A stretch of DNA of 44,916 nt from Bryobacterales bacterium (GCA_003163855.1 PLRJ01000193.1:17839-62754), one strand, 5' to 3'; counted from the stretch's first letter, positions 1-9,422 are shown. Notes: generated by a model from the sequence alone, not told the origin. Translations and numbers: made by a program.

Positions 1-26
1 ACGGCTTTGTGCCCTTTGCGCTTGTA
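1..26. repeat. Left copy of a terminal inverted repeat
   Basis: The reverse complement of the first 26 bases matches positions 44842-44867 at 25 of 26 bases, with one A/G difference. It lies inside the 3' part of yidD. A match this long between the two ends of one window is not expected by chance. It most likely marks a dispersed repeat at which the assembled sequence stops. Confidence 0.7.
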
Positions 27-243
27 AGGAAGCGGTGGAAACGGGATCGTATCCACCTTGATGAAACGGATGGCAGCGGCCCAAACGCTTTAAACCCATC
101 CAGACTCCGCGCAGAACGCCGTGCACACGCACAGCCTCCAGCATGTACTCCGAACAGGTGGGATAAAAGCGGCAGGCTGACGGTAGCAGCGGCGATACGA
201 AGGCCTTGTAACCTCTAAGAACTGCGATTACGATTGTTTGCAT
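1..243 (-). CDS. yidD: YidD, membrane protein insertion efficiency factor (3' end missing)
   Basis: YidD is a small membrane-associated protein that helps YidC/Sec insert inner-membrane proteins. Read from an ATG at 243, the minus strand gives 81 codons with no stop before the edge. The family signature is clear: a start resembling [20 protein letters not shown], then the Cys-rich [17 protein letters not shown] block, then [13 protein letters not shown] near residue 60. The first codons overlap the last 16 bases of rnpA, the usual arrangement of rpmH-rnpA-yidD-yidC, so yidC is expected just outside the window. The tail after YDPV (STASLQAQ...) is not conserved in the family and contains the end repeat. 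The stop is not visible. Identification is secure from motif and position. Confidence 0.92.
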   Translation of the reverse strand, partial: MQTIVIAVLRGYKAFVSPLLPSACRFYPTCSEYMLEAVRVHGVLRGVWMGLKRLGRCHPFHQGGYDPVSTASLQAQRAQSR

Positions 244-572
244 CGGGCGAATAGTCTCTCTACCTCTTGGCACAGCTCGTCGAACGGAGCATCCAGCACG
301 GTGCGGCGCGGATTAAAAACAATCGACCAACAACCTGAGATCACACCTATATGATGACTCACCGCCGCTCGCATGCGGCGTTTCATACGGTTTCGCTGTA
401 CCGCTTTGCCTAAGGCGCGCGGCGTGGTGAAGCCAAAGCGCGTGATGCAGCCGGGCTCACTTTCCCGCAGGCAGAAGGCGGCAAAGTAGCGGCTGGTCAT
501 GCGGATACCGGTTTGATAGATGTGGCGGAATTCAGAGGACTTGAGAACCCGCCGCGATTTAGGGAGTGACAG
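228..572 (-). CDS. rnpA: Ribonuclease P protein component
   Basis: RnpA is the protein subunit that helps the RNase P RNA remove 5' leaders from tRNA precursors. The diagnostic RNR motif is present as [17 protein letters not shown], about 65 residues from the N-terminus of the extended form. The only in-frame ATG is at 500 and gives 90 residues. The reading frame upstream of it still encodes the conserved family N-terminus ([20 protein letters not shown]), open back to the rpmH stop at 597. No ATG, GTG or TTG lies in frame there. The best candidate is the CTG at 572, giving 114 residues, which fits the usual family length. I therefore place the start at 572 while noting that it is non-canonical. 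The gene follows rpmH directly and its end overlaps yidD. Confidence 0.93.
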   Translation of the reverse strand: MSLPKSRRVLKSSEFRHIYQTGIRMTSRYFAAFCLRESEPGCITRFGFTTPRALGKAVQRNRMKRRMRAAVSHHIGVISGCWSIVFNPRRTVLDAPFDELCQEVERLFARCKQS

Positions 573-596
573 CGGAACAAATCGCCAGCGCCGGAG

Positions 597-764
597 TTAG
601 TGCGAATCGCGCACGGCGCGCTCGTCACTAACGGTCAACTTGTGGCGGCCCTTTGCCCGGCGCCGCGACAACACCGCGCGCCCGTCGGAAGTCTTCATGC
701 GCTCGCGAAAGCCATGGGTCTTGGCCCGCTTCCGATTATTAGGCTGGAACGTACGTTTCGGCAT
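597..764 (-). CDS. rpmH: 50S ribosomal protein L34
   Basis: L34 is a very short, highly basic protein of the large ribosomal subunit. The minus strand from the ATG at 764 encodes 55 residues starting [19 protein letters not shown] and continuing [20 protein letters not shown], which is the whole family signature. The C-terminus ([16 protein letters not shown]) is slightly longer than the 44-46 residue enterobacterial form. An AAGGA ribosome binding site sits seven bases before the ATG. The next gene, rnpA, begins only a couple of dozen bases after the stop and in the same frame. The gene is too short for many callers but is unmistakable. Confidence 0.97.
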   Translation of the reverse strand: MPKRTFQPNNRKRAKTHGFRERMKTSDGRAVLSRRRAKGRHKLTVSDERAVRDSH

Positions 765-852
765 TACAAATCCTTGCTTTGATTAAGATGTTTGGGCGCA
801 GAGGGCGGCTGGCAGACACACGAGTACCTGCGGCCGCAGAACCCAAGAAATC

Positions 853-858
853 AGTATA
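853..858 (-). promoter_or_regulatory. Possible -10 element for rpmH-rnpA-yidD
   Basis: On the minus strand the hexamer TATACT lies about 90 bases upstream of the rpmH ATG, preceded by TTTGCGC. No good -35 hexamer is seen at 16-18 bases. The long leader that would result is common for rpmH operons. This is only a candidate. Confidence 0.3.
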
Positions 859-933
859 GCGCAAACTAAACTACTAGCCGTTGCCGCTGTCTCAAACTTC
901 GTGATAACTTGCCTCCCAGGAACAAACTCTTCC

Positions 934-1650
934 ATGAAGAAGCTAATACTTTTACTTTTGTCAACGTCCGCCCTGTGGTCGGATACCCTCGTCAGCGGAA
1001 GCTCTACCTTTGATGCCGGTGTTGTCCCCTATAACAGCAACACAAGCTTTGATTTGGTACTCTCCGGCGGCGACGTTACGAGCTTCGACGCCTTTCACGG
1101 GTACCAGATTGGAGCGAAAGGGGCATCGAATCAGGATTTCACCAGCAGTTTCAGCTTCCAGCCGGTCCCTTACTTTGCCGTCGGAACCATCGGCATCGCC
1201 ACACCTTTTTCGGTGGTCATTGATGGCGTCACCTACGCGCAGGGATACTCGGAGCCTGCCGGCAGCATTACGCCGCCTGAGGGATCTACCTTTACCGTGA
1301 CCTTGAATTTGACGCCAATCAGCGGAACCAATATCCTGGACACCACGCAGAATTCAACCGCGTCAGGACTGTTTTCGGTGACCGGTTCCATAGATGTCTT
1401 CATAGAAAACGGCACCTATACTTTTCCGCTGCCCGGCGGCACTGACTATTCGGCAACGTTCAGCGGTTATGCGGCATTTAGCGGCAGCTACATGACGAAC
1501 GGGCTGCCTTCCACGCCGGCGCCACAATTGCTGGAAACGTATACATACAGTTCCACCGTGGTTCCCGAACCCGGCACTGCCCTCGTCACAGTTTCGGCAT
1601 TAGGCTCCCTGTGGTTGATCCCACTGATGCGGCGCCGACGCGTGTCTTAA
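934..1650 (+). CDS. PEP-CTERM sorting domain protein, secreted
   Basis: The product has 238 residues and is of unknown specific function. The start at 934 (MKKLILLLLSTSALWS) is preferred over the upstream GTG at 901 because it opens directly into a signal peptide. The body is a Gly/Ser/Thr-rich beta-sandwich-like region. The last 29 residues form a PEP-CTERM sorting signal: VPEPG at about 210, a hydrophobic stretch, and a terminal RRRR. Such proteins are cut near the motif and attached to the envelope by an exosortase, and one is encoded at 13974-14852. Family knowledge links these proteins to exopolysaccharide or biofilm matrix; the role of this one is unknown. The gene stands alone, divergent from rpmH. 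Confidence 0.88.
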   Translation: MKKLILLLLSTSALWSDTLVSGSSTFDAGVVPYNSNTSFDLVLSGGDVTSFDAFHGYQIGAKGASNQDFTSSFSFQPVPYFAVGTIGIATPFSVVIDGVTYAQGYSEPAGSITPPEGSTFTVTLNLTPISGTNILDTTQNSTASGLFSVTGSIDVFIENGTYTFPLPGGTDYSATFSGYAAFSGSYMTNGLPSTPAPQLLETYTYSSTVVPEPGTALVTVSALGSLWLIPLMRRRRVS

Positions 1651-1744
1651 CCCGAAATAGGAAGAATCACGCTGGTTGTGCACGAAACCAGGTGAAGTAG
1701 GCGTCGATCGGTTCGAATAGGTGGTACCTTAATCGAATCCAATC

Positions 1745-4700
1745 ATGAACTACCGTTTCGCCCTCTGTTTCCTGATCGCCACAGCCGGTTTTTCCACTCC
1801 GCGCCCCTACCTGACCGAGCCCGCTCTCTCACCCGACCGCAAAGAAATCGCCTTCGTCTCCGGCGGGGACATCTGGACCGTTCCGGCATCCGGCGGCGAA
1901 GCCCACCTACTCATTTCCCACCCGGCTACTGAGTCCAAACCCATCTACTCCCCCGACGGAACCAAACTGGCCTTCGTCTCGACGCGCACGGGTAATGGCG
2001 ACATCTACGTCCTGACGCTGGCCTCGGGCGAACTCAAGCAACTCACCTTCGACGACGCTCCCGACCAGCTCGACGCCTGGTCGCGTGATGGCAAATACCT
2101 GTACTTCACCACCTCCGCGCATGACATTAACGCCATGAACGACATCTTCCGCATTCCGGCGGCAGGTGGTACGCCTATGCCGGTCACGGCGGACCGCTTC
2201 GCCAACGAATTCTTCTCCGCGCCCGCGCCCAACGGATCCGACCTGGCCTTTTCCGCCCGCGGCGTCGCCTCCGCGCAATGGTGGCGCAAAGGTCACAGCC
2301 ATCTGGACGAAAGCGAGATATACATTCGCCACGAAGGCGCGCCTGCCTCGTATGAACGCATCAGCGACGGCGAGGAAAAGGAACTTTGGCCCATGTGGAG
2401 CGCTGATGGATCGAAGCTCTACTACATGTCCGACAAAAGCGGCACCGAAAACATCTGGGAGTACAGCAAGGGCACAAAGCGTCAGATTACTAAGTTCACT
2501 GCCGGGCGTCTGCTGTGGCCTTCCATCTCGTACGACGGAAAAACCATTCTTTTCGAGCACGATTTCGAAATCTGGGAGTGCGATGCTGCCAAAGCCGAGG
2601 CCAAGCAGGTTGCGATCGAACTGCGCGGCACGCCCGCGGGACCCGCGCAAACGCATCTCACCCTTACCACCGGCTTCACTGACCTTCAACTCTCCAAGGA
2701 CAACCGCAAACTGGCCGTTATCGCGCATGGAGAAGTCTTCGCCGCATCCAGCAAGGAGGGGGGCAGCGCGTTTCGCGTCACCGATTCTCCGGCCAACGAG
2801 CGCAGTGTGCAGTGGTCGCCCGACAACAACCAGCTTGTCTACGTTTCCGACCGCGAAGGAACCGATCATCTCTACATTTACGATTTCCGCACCAGCAAGG
2901 AGCGCCAACTAACCAAAGGCAGCGGTCCTGATGATCGCGCCGCCTGGTCGCCCGACGGCAAATCCATCGCTTACATTCACGCATTGAAGGAACTGCACGT
3001 TATCGACCCTGCAAGCGGCGACGACAAGCTGTTGGCCGACGGCTATTTTGCGCGCCAACTAGGCGGCCAGCGCACGCCGGAATCCTGGTCTCCCGATAGC
3101 CGCTGGATCGCGTTCCTGGGCCAGGACGAGCACTATTTCACCAACGTGATGATTATCAGCCGCGACGGCGGCAAACCACAGGCCGCCAGTTTCCTCGGCA
3201 ACGTCTTTACCGGCACGCCTTCCTGGGCGCCGGATGGAACCTACCTGCTTTTCACCACCAGCCAGCGCACCGAGCCCAACAACGTGGCGCGGGTTGATTT
3301 GATTCCGCGCACCCCCAAGTTCCGGGAGAACCAGTTCCGGGACTTGTTTAAAGAACCCGTCGAAACGAAAACCGAGAGCAAGGCGATTGCTCCGGTTAAA
3401 GAAGTCCACATCGTGTTCGACGGCATCCGCGAGCGCGTTAACCTGCTGCCCATCGGCCTCGACGTTACCGACCAATCCATCAGCCCGGACGGCAAGCTGC
3501 TGCTGCTTACCGCTTCGTCCGCCAACCAGACCAATCTCTACACTTACTCGCTTGACGAACTGGCGACTGAACCCGCAGTAGCGCGGCAACTGACCTCAAC
3601 ACCCGGTCCCAAGACGCGCGCCCATTGGTCCAGCGACAGCAAAGAAGTCTTCTTTCTCGACAACGGCAAGCCCAGCGTTGTAGCTCTTGAAACACGCGCG
3701 CCGAAGCCGATAGCCGTCAGCGCCGAACTCGATGTGGACTTCGCCACCGAGAAAAAGGAAGTCTTCCAGCAAGCCTGGTCCGATCTGAACGAAGGCTTCT
3801 ACGACGCTGAATTCCACGGCGCCAACTGGAAAGCACTCAAGGCCGTCTACGAGCCGCTGATTGAGGGCTCGCACACCCCAGACGAAACGCGCCGCATCAT
3901 TGGCATGATGATCGGCGAACTGAACTCTTCTCATTCGGGCATCTCCGCCGGCATGGCCGAACGCGAGCAGCCCATCACTGGCCGAATCGGAGTTGAGTTC
4001 GAGCGCGCGGCTTATGACAACACAGCGCAATTGAAAGTCTCTGAAGTGCTCAACCTCAGCCCTGCGGCTCTGGCCGGCATTCACGCCGGCGACGTTATCA
4101 CCGCCGTGGAAGGAAAACCCATCTCGGCCACCGCTAACTTCGACGAACTGACACGTTATAAGGTAAACCGCCGCATCACGCTAACCGTCAACGGGAAAGA
4201 TATTGTCCTGAAGCCGGCCAATTTGAACACCATTAAAGGCCTGCGATACCGCCAATGGGTGGAACAAAACCGCGCTTATGTGGCGAAGATCAGCAACGGA
4301 CGCCTGGGTTACGTCCACATGCAGGACATGTCGGCCGAATCGTTGCAGCGACTGGCGCTGGATCTGGATGCCGACAACCGCAGCAAGGAAGGTGTGGTTG
4401 TCGATGTCCGCAACAACAACGGCGGCTTCATCAACGCCTATGCCCTGGATATTCTGTCGCGCCGCGGCTATCTGAACATGACCTACCGCGGCTCCACCAG
4501 CGCGCCTGCCAGAACCATCCTGGGTCAGCGCTCACTCGAACTGCCGACAATCCTGGTCACTAACCAGCACTCGCTTTCCGATGCGGAGGACTTCACCGAA
4601 GGCTATCGCGCCTTGAAACTAGGTGAAGTGGTGGGCGAACCAACCGCCGGCTGGATCATTTACACCGGCGCAGCGCAGTTGATCGACGGCTCGAACCTGC

Positions 4701-4879
4701 GCATGCCATCCATTCGCATCACCACCGCCGAAGGCAAAGATATGGAAGGTCATCCGCGCCCGGTCGATACCCTGGTGGTGCGGCCCATCGGCGAGAGTTA
4801 CACCGGCCATGACATTCAGTTAGAAACGGCCGTAGCCCACTTACTCAAGAAGGAATCGCAGACTAAGAAAGCCGAGTAA
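1745..4879 (+). CDS. Tricorn protease homologue (S41 family)
   Basis: This 1044-residue exported peptidase probably trims peptides produced by other proteases. An N-terminal signal peptide (MNYRFALCFLIATAGFS) is followed by WD40-like/TolB-type propeller repeats, visible as recurring SPDG or SPDRK blades (LSPDRKEIAF, YSPDGTKLAF, WSADGSKLYY, WSPDGKSIAY) over roughly residues 20-660. A helical tricorn C1-like region follows, then a PDZ domain around 750-830 (AGIHAGDVITAVEGKPI). The C-terminal S41 catalytic domain has NNNGGF at about 900 and the nucleophile region NQHSLSDAEDF with Ser at 943-945. Domain order and length match bacterial tricorn homologues. It lies 30 bases before a PP2C phosphatase and may be co-transcribed with it. 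The signal peptide implies a periplasmic location, unlike archaeal cytosolic tricorn. Confidence 0.94.
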   Translation: MNYRFALCFLIATAGFSTPRPYLTEPALSPDRKEIAFVSGGDIWTVPASGGEAHLLISHPATESKPIYSPDGTKLAFVSTRTGNGDIYVLTLASGELKQLTFDDAPDQLDAWSRDGKYLYFTTSAHDINAMNDIFRIPAAGGTPMPVTADRFANEFFSAPAPNGSDLAFSARGVASAQWWRKGHSHLDESEIYIRHEGAPASYERISDGEEKELWPMWSADGSKLYYMSDKSGTENIWEYSKGTKRQITKFTAGRLLWPSISYDGKTILFEHDFEIWECDAAKAEAKQVAIELRGTPAGPAQTHLTLTTGFTDLQLSKDNRKLAVIAHGEVFAASSKEGGSAFRVTDSPANERSVQWSPDNNQLVYVSDREGTDHLYIYDFRTSKERQLTKGSGPDDRAAWSPDGKSIAYIHALKELHVIDPASGDDKLLADGYFARQLGGQRTPESWSPDSRWIAFLGQDEHYFTNVMIISRDGGKPQAASFLGNVFTGTPSWAPDGTYLLFTTSQRTEPNNVARVDLIPRTPKFRENQFRDLFKEPVETKTESKAIAPVKEVHIVFDGIRERVNLLPIGLDVTDQSISPDGKLLLLTASSANQTNLYTYSLDELATEPAVARQLTSTPGPKTRAHWSSDSKEVFFLDNGKPSVVALETRAPKPIAVSAELDVDFATEKKEVFQQAWSDLNEGFYDAEFHGANWKALKAVYEPLIEGSHTPDETRRIIGMMIGELNSSHSGISAGMAEREQPITGRIGVEFERAAYDNTAQLKVSEVLNLSPAALAGIHAGDVITAVEGKPISATANFDELTRYKVNRRITLTVNGKDIVLKPANLNTIKGLRYRQWVEQNRAYVAKISNGRLGYVHMQDMSAESLQRLALDLDADNRSKEGVVVDVRNNNGGFINAYALDILSRRGYLNMTYRGSTSAPARTILGQRSLELPTILVTNQHSLSDAEDFTEGYRALKLGEVVGEPTAGWIIYTGAAQLIDGSNLRMPSIRITTAEGKDMEGHPRPVDTLVVRPIGESYTGHDIQLETAVAHLLKKESQTKKAE

Positions 4880-4909
4880 GTGCAAAACGTATAATGCAGG
4901 AGATCTCAA

Positions 4910-5638
4910 ATGCTAGAAGCATTCGGTTTCTCCGATCCCGGCTGTGTTCGCTCCAACAACGAAGACTACTTCATCAACGACGCGGCGAGAGAGATTTTCA
5001 TCGTCGCCGATGGCATGGGTGGAGCGGCCGGCGGCGAGTTCGCGTCGCAGCTCAGCGCCGAGAAAGTTTACCAATCGCTTACCGCTGCCGGCAACGGCAA
5101 AGTTTCATTAGAAAGTGCCTTTGTCGCGGCTCATCATTATGTTCAGCAAGCTGCCATTGCCACGCCCGATCTTGACGGCATGGCGACCACGCTGTTGCTG
5201 GCGCGAGCCATCGAAAGCAACGGTTCCAGCGGCGTCAAGTTCGAAGTTGGCAGTGTAGGCGATAGCCGCGCTTATCACTATCATGCTGGTGTGCTAGATC
5301 TCCTCACGCGCGATCAAACCTGGGTTGTTGAGGTGGGCAGCCGCCTGGGCCTCACGGCAGAAGAATTGAAAACCCACCACCTGCGCCATGTCCTCACCAT
5401 GGCGGTCGGCATTAAGAAGGAAGTGCTGCGTGTTTTTTCTTGTACCGTCGATCTTTCCGTAGGCGATCAGATTCTTCTGTGCTCGGACGGTCTGCACGGC
5501 GTGGTCGACGAAAAAATTCTGCTGGAAGCTCTCGAATCTGAGAAAACAATCGCAGATAAGTGCCACTACCTTGTCGATGCCGCCAAAGAGGCCGGTGGTC
5601 CCGACAACATAACGGTGCTGCTGGTTCGAGTGACTTAA
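4910..5638 (+). CDS. PP2C-type Ser/Thr protein phosphatase
   Basis: This 242-residue cytosolic phosphatase belongs to the PrpC/Stp1 group, which removes phosphate from Ser/Thr of proteins modified by Hanks-type kinases. All metal-binding motifs are present: RSNNEDYF at residues 14-21, IVADGMGG at 31-38, GSVGDSRAY near 110, LCSDGLHGVV near 185, and GGPDNITVLLV at the C-terminus. It contains the whole domain and nothing else. No intact kinase is encoded nearby; only a kinase C-terminal fragment remains at 18929-19363. It follows the tricorn gene and precedes three envelope protein genes on the same strand, so a regulatory link to them is possible but unproven. Confidence 0.92.
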   Translation: MLEAFGFSDPGCVRSNNEDYFINDAAREIFIVADGMGGAAGGEFASQLSAEKVYQSLTAAGNGKVSLESAFVAAHHYVQQAAIATPDLDGMATTLLLARAIESNGSSGVKFEVGSVGDSRAYHYHAGVLDLLTRDQTWVVEVGSRLGLTAEELKTHHLRHVLTMAVGIKKEVLRVFSCTVDLSVGDQILLCSDGLHGVVDEKILLEALESEKTIADKCHYLVDAAKEAGGPDNITVLLVRVT

Positions 5639-5678
5639 CCCAAGTCACCCTAGTCTTTGCGGCTCACACGGAGGTCGC

Positions 5679-6647
5679 ATGAGACAAATTCAGTCCTTTC
5701 TTTCCGTCCTACTGGCCGCTACCCTTACTCTTCCCCCTCTAACGGCTCAAACATCCCTACCGTCATCGGATACCGCTGCGGCTAGGGCGCTGCAGGTACG
5801 CTTGCAGTCATCTGATGCCGGAGCATTACCGGTTAATTCCACCAGTTCCAACGGCTACACTTTGCAGGTCCTGGATGCAGCGGGTGCGCCGGTCGCGGGT
5901 GCGGCAGTCGCTTTACGTCTCCCCGACGACGGGCCTAGCGGAACATTTTCCGACGGCAGTAAATCCTTAGTGGCCTATACCGATGGCAAGGGCCAGGTGC
6001 GCTTTCAACAGATCCACTGGAACGGCTCACCGGGTACAGCTGTGGTTCGCGTCACCGTTGTCAAGGGAGCAGTGCATGCGGGCGCACTGATTCAACAAAG
6101 CCTAATCGCGAAATCTGACGGGACTGCATTGGCATCAGCCAAAGCTCCGAGCGCGTCTACTCCGGGCAGAACGGAAGTGGCTTCAGCAAAAATGCCCGCG
6201 GTAACTATTCCTGGAAACAGCGGTACGCCTGCTCAGGGCACGGTCGTCGCTCCATTCGATGCCCCAATCACTCCGGCAACACAGACGTCGCCAGCTATCC
6301 CGCCGCCTGCCACACAGTCCGTTGCGGCCGAGGCAACTCCGCGTGTTCCCGGAACTCCGGCAATGCCTGCTACTTCGGTAACCCATACCGGCGCTACCTC
6401 CGCCGCCCTGCAGCCGCCTGCGCAAAGTGCCTCCAACGCCGCGCCCAGTGTTTCGGTGACTGACACTTCGTCCACCGGTGGCACCGCGGCGCATAGCGGC
6501 ATCAGCAAGAAGTGGATCCTGCTGGCAGTAGTGGCCGCAGGCGCGGGTGTCGGCGCGGCTATAGCCATGAGCGGCCACGGCTCTTCTTCCACCCCAGCTG
6601 CCGCAGGCCTGACCATCGGCACACCGACTCTTAGCGTCGGGCACTAA
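5679..6647 (+). CDS. Secreted Ig-like protein with C-terminal membrane anchor
   Basis: The product has 322 residues and its function is not recognised. A GGAGG site lies just before the ATG. The order is: signal peptide (ending TLPPLTAQT), an Ig-like/Big_1-type domain at about 45-150 with the usual VLDAAGAPVAGAAV and YTDGKGQVRF motifs, a long Ala/Pro/Thr-rich linker at 150-275, and a single membrane helix (KKWILLAVVAAGAGVGAAIA) close to the C-terminus, followed by a short Ser/Gly tail. The topology suggests an anchored domain held away from the membrane by a disordered stalk. The same layout is common in acidobacterial hypothetical proteins. It shares an operon-like run with the two genes downstream, with gaps of 27 and -1 bases. 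Confidence 0.72.
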   Translation: MRQIQSFLSVLLAATLTLPPLTAQTSLPSSDTAAARALQVRLQSSDAGALPVNSTSSNGYTLQVLDAAGAPVAGAAVALRLPDDGPSGTFSDGSKSLVAYTDGKGQVRFQQIHWNGSPGTAVVRVTVVKGAVHAGALIQQSLIAKSDGTALASAKAPSASTPGRTEVASAKMPAVTIPGNSGTPAQGTVVAPFDAPITPATQTSPAIPPPATQSVAAEATPRVPGTPAMPATSVTHTGATSAALQPPAQSASNAAPSVSVTDTSSTGGTAAHSGISKKWILLAVVAAGAGVGAAIAMSGHGSSSTPAAAGLTIGTPTLSVGH

Positions 6648-6674
6648 GAGCAAAAACCAAGGAGAAAAACAGCC

Positions 6675-7511
6675 ATGAAAAACAGATGCCTTGGAGCGGT
6701 CCTTTTTCTGCTATCACTGCCGCTAGCCGGCCAGCTTACGGCGCCAAAAGTCGGCACCGTCCGTTATCCCGACGGCTCACTACACTCCGTTCAGGGATTG
6801 GCCAATAACATGATCGTGTGCGATCTGCCGTTTGACGGTACGGACGCGGCCAGCTTCTCCGATTTGGGCGGCATCGTCTCGCAGCAAGGCACCATCCGTC
6901 TGCTTAATCCGGATCTTTCCGTCGCATTCGAATTCAAAACCGGCGAACCGGCACCCGTTCTTAACATGGAAGGCGATTTGACCTCCGCCATTGCCTGGCT
7001 GCCTTCTCAGCGCACCCTGCTGCGCTGGGACGGCTCGAAGTTCGTTTCTTTCGCCATTCCGCAAGCCGATCTTGACGGCCAGGTAACCAATCTGCAGGCC
7101 GTCAATTCCAAACAGGCGCGGCTGCTGGTTACCGGCGGGGACGGTACAGTTTCGGCCATCACCTTTTCTACGCGCAATGGCAGCCTGATCTCTTCCGAGA
7201 CCTTAGGGGGCGTGCGAGGCTATGCGTTCAGCCAGAGCTTCTTCTTCGTCTACGCCGAAAATAATGAACTTGTAGTCAATAATATGAACGGCTATCGCCG
7301 TAGCGTGGCGCTTCCAGCTCCAGACTTGATCATCGAGCGTATGTCGGGCCAATGGCTGCATCTGCAGTCGCCGTCTCTTAAGCAGGACTGGGCGCTGCAT
7401 CTCACGCAGGCTCAGTTGGAGCTTTCCATCCTGCCTGCCATCGAAACCGGAAAGACGGGGACGGCGGCCACTGTCGTTGCTCTGCGTCCGTCGACCGGGG
7501 AGCCCAAGTAG
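6675..7511 (+). CDS. Secreted beta-propeller-like protein of unknown function
   Basis: This 278-residue protein is not assigned to a named family. A ribosome binding site (AAGGAG) sits nine bases before the ATG. A signal peptide (MKNRCLGAVLFLLSLPLAGQ) is followed by short strand-turn segments with repeated patterns such as GTVRYPDGSL and LLVTGGDGTVSAITF, which look like propeller blades. This fold assignment is a guess from the pattern. Its stop codon overlaps the GTG start of the next gene by one base, implying translational coupling, so the two products probably act together outside the cytoplasm. Confidence 0.65.
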   Translation: MKNRCLGAVLFLLSLPLAGQLTAPKVGTVRYPDGSLHSVQGLANNMIVCDLPFDGTDAASFSDLGGIVSQQGTIRLLNPDLSVAFEFKTGEPAPVLNMEGDLTSAIAWLPSQRTLLRWDGSKFVSFAIPQADLDGQVTNLQAVNSKQARLLVTGGDGTVSAITFSTRNGSLISSETLGGVRGYAFSQSFFFVYAENNELVVNNMNGYRRSVALPAPDLIIERMSGQWLHLQSPSLKQDWALHLTQAQLELSILPAIETGKTGTAATVVALRPSTGEPK

Positions 7512-9400
7512 TGCGCCGTTTTATAGGCATTGCGGCGTTTTTTGCCTTTCTTTTGCCCGCTGCCGCTTTCGCGGCGGCGCCTGCTTTTCCTTTTACTTTC
7601 TACATCCACGACACTACCGGTCAAAATCCTGATACAGCGTTGCCAGCTATCTACCAGTTCGGTGCAACTCCAGTAGGCGGCTACACCAACGTAGTTCTGA
7701 AGGCCGTCAATACCACTACTTCCACCGTCTACCTCGGCACGGTTTACGCGGCCTCAACGAATGGCGGCGCTCAACTCAACACAAACTTCAGCATCACCGG
7801 CCTCTATCAGGATGTATCGTTGCCGCCGGGCGGAAGCGTTGTCTTTACTGTCAACTTCGATCCAGCCGCTACCGGACTTAGCACCGCCTATCTGCAAACC
7901 AGCTACCAGGTACAGCAGAATTCCTGCAACTTCACCAGCAGCACACCGGCCACACAGTGTCCCGGCGGGACGGCCCTGGTATCCACCATGAACGCCACCG
8001 GCACCCAACCGCAACTGGTGCTCAGCTACCCGGACCCGAGCGGAAGCGGAACCGATATCCTCCAGCCCAGCTCCGCCACTCCCATCGGTTTTGGCAATGT
8101 ATCGCTCAGTTCATCCGCTTCCCTAACATTCACGCTTTCCAATGAGTCAGCCATAACGTTGAGTACGCCCGCCATCTCTGTTCCCCCGCCCACAACTTTT
8201 GCTTCCAACCCATTCTCGCTGGATACTTCCAAGGTGCCGTCCTCGCTGGCAGCCGGCGCAACCGCCACCTTCGTCGTCACTTTCTCGCCCGGCCAAACCG
8301 GCGTCGTCTCTACCAACTTGCTGCTTGGATCAAACAGCTATAAGTTGCAGGGGGACGGTATTGTTGTCGCCGACATAGACGCGCTACAGATCTCTTACGT
8401 GGATAGCACCGGCGTGGTTGGTTTACCGCAGGCGGCTACCGCGATCAACTTCGGACAGCTGGTAGCGGGCGTCAGCACTCCGGCTGTTCTTAAATTCACC
8501 GTTGCCAATCCCAATACTTCTTACAACGCCGTGACGGTACCTTCGTTAGCTGTTACGGGCAGCAACTTCACGCTAAGTGCACTCAGCGGCGTCAGCAGCT
8601 TTCCCGCGCCGGTCGCTCCAGGTTCGTCGTTTACCTTCATCATTACGTTCAACCCGAGTCTTTCGGGAACCTCTACCGGCACGCTCGCTATCGGAGCTCG
8701 TGCCTTCTCGCTTACCGGACTTACCGTTACTTCTCCCCTGCCAGGCCTTTCGTTCCAGGTGACACCTTCGCAATTGAGCAGCCAGTTGCAGGGCACCATC
8801 GCGGTACAACTGGCCACAGCATCCACAGTCAGTGTCGTCGGGACGCTAAGCATGAGCTTCACGCCCTCCGTGGCGAACATCACCAGCGATCCCGCCATCA
8901 TGTTCCTAGCCAACAGCGGCCAGCAGATTTCGGTAAGTGTTGCGACCGGTCAGCTGTTGGCCACCTACAATGGCCAGTCGGCGCTCTCCTTCCAAACCGG
9001 AACTACCGCCGGGACCCTTACCTTCAGCGTCACGTTCCCCAACACGCCGGTCTACACGCAGTCGTTTACGATACCGCCGGCTGTCCCGCAACTTACTTCT
9101 GTCACTGCCGTGCGGTCGAGCCCCAATCTGGTAGTCACGGTTAACGGCTATGACAATACGTACACCGCCGGCAATCTCGGCTTCACTTTTTACGACACGC
9201 AGGGAAACACCATTACGCCCATTCAGTTGAATGCAACCTCAAGCTTCCAGCAGTTGTTCTACACCAACAACACCGCTGGGGGAGCCTTCTCCTTCCAGGC
9301 GACTTTCCCGGTTACGGGCGACGTGACGAGGGTGGGCTCGGTTCTGGTTACGGTCACCAACTCGGCTGGGCAAGCCACCAGCACGGTCAATTTCCAGTAG
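7511..9400 (+). CDS. Secreted choice-of-anchor D (ASH-like) repeat protein
   Basis: The product has 629 residues, with a GTG start overlapping the previous stop by one base. A signal peptide ([20 protein letters not shown]) leads into at least three ASH/choice-of-anchor-D type beta-sandwiches. Each shows the typical INFGQLVAG or IGFGNVSL strand, then a [12 protein letters not shown] or [12 protein letters not shown] strand, and a closing strand, at about 45-160, 165-290 and 300-420. The remaining 200 residues are further Ig-like sheets. No enzyme motif and no sorting signal were found. Such domains commonly mediate binding at the cell surface. Coupling to the two genes upstream suggests a surface assembly, but the partner and ligand are unknown. 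Confidence 0.75.
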   Translation: MRRFIGIAAFFAFLLPAAAFAAAPAFPFTFYIHDTTGQNPDTALPAIYQFGATPVGGYTNVVLKAVNTTTSTVYLGTVYAASTNGGAQLNTNFSITGLYQDVSLPPGGSVVFTVNFDPAATGLSTAYLQTSYQVQQNSCNFTSSTPATQCPGGTALVSTMNATGTQPQLVLSYPDPSGSGTDILQPSSATPIGFGNVSLSSSASLTFTLSNESAITLSTPAISVPPPTTFASNPFSLDTSKVPSSLAAGATATFVVTFSPGQTGVVSTNLLLGSNSYKLQGDGIVVADIDALQISYVDSTGVVGLPQAATAINFGQLVAGVSTPAVLKFTVANPNTSYNAVTVPSLAVTGSNFTLSALSGVSSFPAPVAPGSSFTFIITFNPSLSGTSTGTLAIGARAFSLTGLTVTSPLPGLSFQVTPSQLSSQLQGTIAVQLATASTVSVVGTLSMSFTPSVANITSDPAIMFLANSGQQISVSVATGQLLATYNGQSALSFQTGTTAGTLTFSVTFPNTPVYTQSFTIPPAVPQLTSVTAVRSSPNLVVTVNGYDNTYTAGNLGFTFYDTQGNTITPIQLNATSSFQQLFYTNNTAGGAFSFQATFPVTGDVTRVGSVLVTVTNSAGQATSTVNFQ

Positions 9401-9422
9401 CTCCTGCACGCTACCGTAGGAC

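Noticed and set aside
600-782. 60-codon plus-strand frame at rpmH
   Set aside because: It is the complement of rpmH, whose 55-residue product on the minus strand is unmistakable.
765-933. Replication origin next to rpmH
   Set aside because: No dnaA gene is adjacent and no DnaA box (TTATCCACA-like) was seen in the gap, although rpmH-rnpA is often near an origin.
1907-2908. Long open frame on the minus strand inside the tricorn gene
   Set aside because: It is antisense to well-supported propeller blades, has no recognisable domain, and is explained by GC-rich codon usage of the plus-strand gene.
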